DNA from: Hemibagrus wyckioides
Taxonomy: Eukaryota > Chordata > Actinopteri > Siluriformes > Bagridae
Direction of reading: 5' to 3'
DNA: 64,000 bases
Assembly: GCF_019097595.1 (NCBI RefSeq)
Contig: NC_080714.1
Location: 24,397,759 to 24,461,758, forward strand
This document shows, piece by piece, positions 63,901 to 64,000 of the stretch. The stretch's first letter is position 1, and each line of letters opens with the position of its first letter. The notes under the pieces are model-generated. The model did not search any database, was not told the DNA's origin, and saw only the letters and a list, made by a program, of their open reading frames with translations. The position numbers and the translations under genes were made by a program.

Positions 63901-63925
63901 CCCCGTAAAGCTATTCGATCTTGCG
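46407..63925 (-). CDS. Multi-domain SRCR transmembrane receptor, 5'-partial: exons from 63925 down to 46407
   Basis: Seventeen exons join in one frame (about 1,232 residues within the window). All introns are phase 1. Order: eleven SRCR-type domains, a short PPVEP-containing stalk, one transmembrane helix followed by YRKRK as stop-transfer, then a tail of about 150 residues rich in Asp, Glu and Ser. SRCR assignment rests on repeated C-x-G near each domain start, a C-x3-L-x-C(G) core, and a final Cys just before the exon end. The tail has three YDDV motifs on three separate exons and PILPPRP. The family includes CD163, WC1, CD5, CD6 and SSC5D, which are immune receptors or soluble pattern-binding proteins. 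Position beside an SBK2-like gene suggests an SSC5D-locus relative, but the membrane anchor and tail are more like CD6 or WC1. The signal peptide and any further N-terminal domains lie beyond the window end. The ligand is unknown. Confidence 0.93.
46655..46804 (-). CDS. Cytoplasmic exon 3 of the SRCR receptor, second YDDV motif and SH3-type proline motif
   Basis: 50 codons, phase 1-1. SEHEEED, a Ser-rich stretch, then GTEYDDVDEEN, then EPILPPRPNN. PILPPR fits the class II SH3 ligand pattern PxxPxR. The acceptor (catgag/ATGCC) has a modest pyrimidine tract; the donor CTGG/gtacta is acceptable. Frame and phase agree with both neighbours. Confidence 0.8.
46805..48065 (-). other. SRCR receptor intron with L2-type LINE fragment
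   Basis: 47490-47860 (+ strand) resembles the C-terminal coding end and tail of an L2-type LINE: 'acaaagctgtttctggtctt', 'ccagtacattttagtga', 'aactctggaactttcctt'. Frames are broken. (AAAT)n at 47105-47135 and about 47437-47460. Confidence 0.6.
48066..48119 (-). CDS. Cytoplasmic exon 2 of the SRCR receptor, first YDDV motif
   Basis: 18 codons, phase 1-1 (gaaacag/ATGATT; GACG/gtaagt). Encodes DDYDDVASVNSIEEDQSD. Tyr-Asp-Asp-Val in an acidic setting matches SH2 docking sites for SLP-76/BLNK-type adaptors. Confidence 0.85.
48260..48334 (-). CDS. Cytoplasmic exon 1 of the SRCR receptor
   Basis: 25 codons, phase 1-1 (cttacag/TAAG; AAAG/gtgata). Sequence RFKSSEEDSDMEISENELQ is acidic and has SSEED/SD sites suited to casein kinase 2. 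No tyrosine. Confidence 0.85.
48335..49592 (-). other. SRCR receptor intron with GA and AT repeats
   Basis: (GTTT)n plus a G run at 48358-48392, (GA)n at 48802-48840, (AT)n of about 40 units at 48866-48946 and a shorter AT run at 49398-49420. Confidence 0.9.
49024..49035 (-). promoter_or_regulatory. Candidate CTCF-like site
   Basis: TCCCCCTAGTGG matches the reverse CTCF core at 11 of 12 positions. Motif only. Confidence 0.25.
49593..49712 (-). CDS. Stalk and transmembrane exon of the SRCR receptor
   Basis: 40 codons, phase 1-1. Encodes YVPPVEPNIP, then a roughly 24-residue hydrophobic helix (IVVIVVGLVLLLIAVLIM), then YRKRKTIRG as a basic stop-transfer. It makes the receptor a type I membrane protein with only about ten residues between the last SRCR domain and the membrane. 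Acceptor attccag, donor ATAT/gtaagt. Confidence 0.92.
50484..50495 (+). promoter_or_regulatory. Candidate CTCF-like site
   Basis: CCACTAGGGGGT matches the CTCF core CCASYAGRKGGC except at the last base. Opposite orientation to the site at 49024. Motif only; it may belong to the adjacent LTR-like element. Confidence 0.25.
50500..50807 (+). mobile_element. Possible solo LTR in an SRCR receptor intron
   Basis: About 300 bp with a TATA-like 'cctatatataccag', T/G-rich sequence, then AATAAA (about 50688-50693) and a terminal 'gttaca'. That order of promoter and poly(A) signal suits a retroelement LTR. No second LTR or internal region was found, and the boundaries are guesses. Confidence 0.35.
50966..51244 (-). 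CDS. SRCR domain 11, membrane-proximal (exon)
   Basis: 93 codons, phase 1-1. IQLKLSSPCGGDL, GQWEYVCPL, HQICRDQKCGN, ISFSCTK, KHCF, NVCK and IYCDS: eight cysteines. The exon begins at acceptor ttttacag/AGGC, upstream of the first possible start-like codon, so a plain ORF call truncates it. Donor GACA/gtaagt. Confidence 0.92.
51802..52065 (-). CDS. SRCR domain 10 (exon)
   Basis: 88 codons, phase 1-1. DMQLKG, NCTGEV, RVCFQS, EFCQMQNC, RFLRCIGQESKMWQC, HCKS and LACAS: eight cysteines. Acceptor ttcccacag, donor GCAA/gtaaga. Confidence 0.93.
52320..52560 (+). pseudogene. LINE ORF2 C-terminal fragment in an SRCR receptor intron
   Basis: The frame at 52331-52543 includes VKDTSHPACILFTRLPSK and TSRLRNSCFPTAVSLLNSS, the familiar C-terminus of a fish non-LTR retrotransposon ('DPSHPxxxLFxxLPS..RTSRLxNSFFPxAVxLLN'). 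It lies antisense to the receptor gene, and its 5' part is missing. Confidence 0.75.
52706..53002 (-). CDS. SRCR domain 9 (exon)
   Basis: 99 codons, phase 1-1. RRLVLTN, NACKGQV, NELCKYLECG, KTFSCPS, IWDCEN and ITCTG. Six cysteines: canonical 2 and 7 are missing together, as in domain 5. Confidence 0.93.
53003..53747 (-). other. SRCR receptor intron, no notable content
   Basis: 745 bp, non-repetitive. Confidence 0.6.
53748..54032 (-). CDS. SRCR domain 8 (exon)
   Basis: 95 codons, phase 1-1. VKAELHD, DKCAGIP, FRLCAKDF, GFCANFGCG, ATITCQ, SNCDF, ECEIG and LKCTG: all eight cysteines present. The acceptor has a long pyrimidine tract. Confidence 0.93.
54367..54565 (+). mobile_element. tRNA-derived SINE, 5'-truncated, in an SRCR receptor intron
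   Basis: Begins at the B box ('ggttcaagccccagcactgc') and runs to 'gtgacaaataaagg', matching 5361-5605. Confidence 0.8.
55234..55524 (-). CDS. SRCR domain 7 with two extra cysteines (exon)
   Basis: 97 codons, phase 1-1. MVRLQYRCYGKVLVC, DNCGVCGYTW, MLCKILGCG, SVHCSQTAEDFSQC, PPLC and YISCTG. Ten cysteines: the usual eight plus two between canonical 1 and 2. Acceptor tctctcag, donor ACAG/gtagtg. Confidence 0.93.
55525..57126 (-). other. SRCR receptor intron holding a minisatellite
   Basis: 1.6 kb, the longest intron between domain exons. The second half is the array annotated separately. Confidence 0.85.
56140..56995 (+). repeat. Minisatellite, ~11 units of 75-100 bp with (ATTCT)n
   Basis: Each unit has '(attct)n', 'agcaccaataaggttgtttc', 'accaacattttgttgtacta' and 'tgatgacaaagaa'. 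The 'aaggttgtttcacc' mark recurs near 56191, 56270, 56347, 56426, 56518, 56589, 56665, 56740, 56816 and 56918. Long ORFs here are translated repeat. Confidence 0.92.
57127..57408 (-). CDS. SRCR domain 6, degenerate with Ser/Thr/Asn-rich insert (exon)
   Basis: 94 codons, phase 1-1. It begins as an SRCR domain (STCEGKV, KEVCRRNLCGG) but the second half is replaced by a Ser/Thr/Asn/Pro-rich stretch with sequons NSS, NST and NAT before YVKCSG. Only four cysteines remain, positions 1, 3, 4 and 8. It probably acts as a glycosylated spacer between the membrane-distal and membrane-proximal domain groups. Confidence 0.85.
57590..57890 (-). mobile_element. Diverged V-SINE-like copy in an SRCR receptor intron
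   Basis: On the - strand it starts near 'ggtagcacagtgggtagtgc' and ends near 'cagaataaagcagttgc', the same layout as 7990-8362. Confidence 0.65.
57931..58230 (-). CDS. SRCR domain 5 (exon)
   Basis: 100 codons, phase 1-1. Motifs SLHLQLSNG, DKCAGQLEVEYYG, DMVCQHLQCG, LECSSSSILNC and ILCD. Six cysteines: canonical 2 and 7, which pair with each other, are both absent. Acceptor aaaacag/GC, donor GACA/gtatgg. Confidence 0.92.
58380..59045 (+). repeat. Purine-rich degenerate tandem repeat based on GAGACTGG
   Basis: 'gagagactgga' and variants (gggactgg, gagactggaaa) recur about every 20-40 bp for 650 bp, nearly all purine on the + strand. Both strands are open in several frames simply because of composition. 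Confidence 0.85.
59247..59549 (-). CDS. SRCR domain 4 (exon)
   Basis: 101 codons, phase 1-1. RVKIELRN, SKCYGEI, DAVCST, GEVVCQELQCGTP, LFDCNGTEKSLWEC, RNC and IACSG give a complete eight-cysteine group B domain. Acceptor gcctttcag and donor CAG/gtaact are good. Confidence 0.93.
60067..60279 (-). CDS. SRCR domain 3, shortened (exon)
   Basis: 71 codons, phase 1-1 (ttcaacag/AACAT; CAG/gtaagc). HIRLYGGEDVCEG, SMCAKLKCGSG, MKRCNES, LTC and LKCSG show an SRCR domain lacking about 25-30 residues between the C-x3-L-x-C core and the C-terminus. Six cysteines remain, in an order fitting pairs 1-4, 3-8 and 5-6. Two N-glycosylation sequons (NES, NLT). Confidence 0.82.
60833..61143. repeat. Inverted repeat, arms 60833-60950 and 61053-61143
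   Basis: The left arm ('ggcgtgggtgg', 'cttggtggcacgacttc', 'gtgaggaccctta', 'tttttgggtggctggaa') is the reverse complement of the right arm with a few differences and about 20 extra bases. The right arm lies inside the MITE at 60963-61383. Confidence 0.85.
60963..61383. mobile_element. 421-bp MITE with CAGTGG/CCACTG ends and TA flanks
   Basis: Begins CAGTGGTA and ends with CCACTG, with TA on both sides (60961-60962 and 61384-61385). A TA target duplication and CAGTGG ends fit a non-autonomous Tc1/mariner-superfamily (pogo/Tigger-like) element. No coding capacity. Located in an SRCR receptor intron. Confidence 0.65.
61500..61530. repeat. Short (AC)n
   Basis: About 14 AC units with interruptions. 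Confidence 0.85.
61573..61761 (-). CDS. SRCR domain 2, second part (exon)
   Basis: Encodes DIANKVCKELDCGKF, VALNCIGNEDFLWQC, NSKC and SIICT, completing domain 2 to all eight cysteines. Donor ACAA/gtaatc at 61572-61571. The acceptor placed here (ccgaag/CT) is the only one I found that is phase-compatible with the preceding exon. A stronger-looking acceptor upstream (tctctcag at about 61811) would bring in a stop codon in that phase. The 3' end is firm; the 5' edge may be off by a few codons. Confidence 0.75.
62325..62432 (-). CDS. SRCR domain 2, first part (exon)
   Basis: 36 codons in frame between acceptor gacacag and donor TGGA/gtgagt, both phase 1. Encodes SPRLNLNG, NECAGVV and INVCNQNW, which is exactly the N-terminal third of a group B SRCR domain, including canonical cysteines 1 and 2. 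Short enough to be missed by ORF searches. Confidence 0.85.
62433..63604 (-). other. SRCR receptor intron, no notable content
   Basis: 1.17 kb, no exon-like segment or recognisable mobile element; a short TTTA run at about 63420-63440. Confidence 0.6.
63605..63925 (-). CDS. SRCR domain 1 in window (exon)
   Basis: 107 codons, phase 1-1, acceptor cttctacag and donor CAG/gtgagt. Motifs SPCMGRLEV, WRSENGMVVC, KSLGCG, VRCTGKEERLWHC and VSVIC are typical group B SRCR. It has seven cysteines: the second canonical Cys is replaced by Gly (QWGLVG), while its usual partner (NITRC) is kept. This is the first domain visible; earlier exons are off the window. Confidence 0.95.
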
Positions 63926-64000
63926 CTGTAGAAGATAAAGGGGTAAAAATAATACACTGGCACAAAGGACATAAACATTTGGACATATTAATGATCATTA

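Overview
The window is nuclear DNA of a ray-finned fish. Split genes with phase-matched exons, dense microsatellites, tRNA-headed SINEs, L2-type LINE tails and a Tc1-like transposase fossil all point that way. The SINE with a tail like 'gtgacaaataaag' and the overall repeat mix would suit a catfish, but that is only an impression.

Two protein-coding genes can be read. (1) A complete SBK-family serine/threonine kinase, closest from memory to SBK2, lies on the + strand. It has three coding exons between 34731 and 39541 (340 residues) and probably an untranslated first exon ending at 33117. (2) A large scavenger receptor cysteine-rich (SRCR) receptor lies on the - strand from 63925 down to 46407. 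Its 5' end is outside the window. In order, 12 exons encode 11 SRCR-type domains, one exon encodes a transmembrane helix, and four short exons encode an acidic cytoplasmic tail with three separate YDDV tyrosine motifs and a PILPPRP proline motif. All internal exons are phase 1-1. The two genes are tail to tail, as I recall for SBK2 and SSC5D in mammals, so this is probably the conserved SBK2/SSC5D neighbourhood. Unlike mammalian SSC5D, which is secreted, this receptor is membrane-bound and has a signalling tail.

Layout: 1-33000 is non-coding, a patchwork of simple repeats, SINE/LINE fragments, a degenerate ~300-bp tandem array (20980-22245), a Tc1-like transposase fossil (26905-27455), a duplicated AT-rich block (27955-28620), a 1.3-kb TAG-rich tract (30780-32165) and a 91-bp sequence present twice without a mismatch (28883 and 32412). 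33000-40000 is the kinase gene. 40000-46200 is intergenic, with few microsatellites and no recognisable gene. 46400-64000 is the receptor gene, whose introns hold two minisatellite-like arrays, LINE fragments, a possible solo LTR and a 421-bp MITE with TA target duplications.

The most interesting object is the receptor. Its domains lose cysteines almost always as known disulfide partners. Its tail looks built to dock SLP-76/BLNK-type SH2 adaptors and an SH3 protein.
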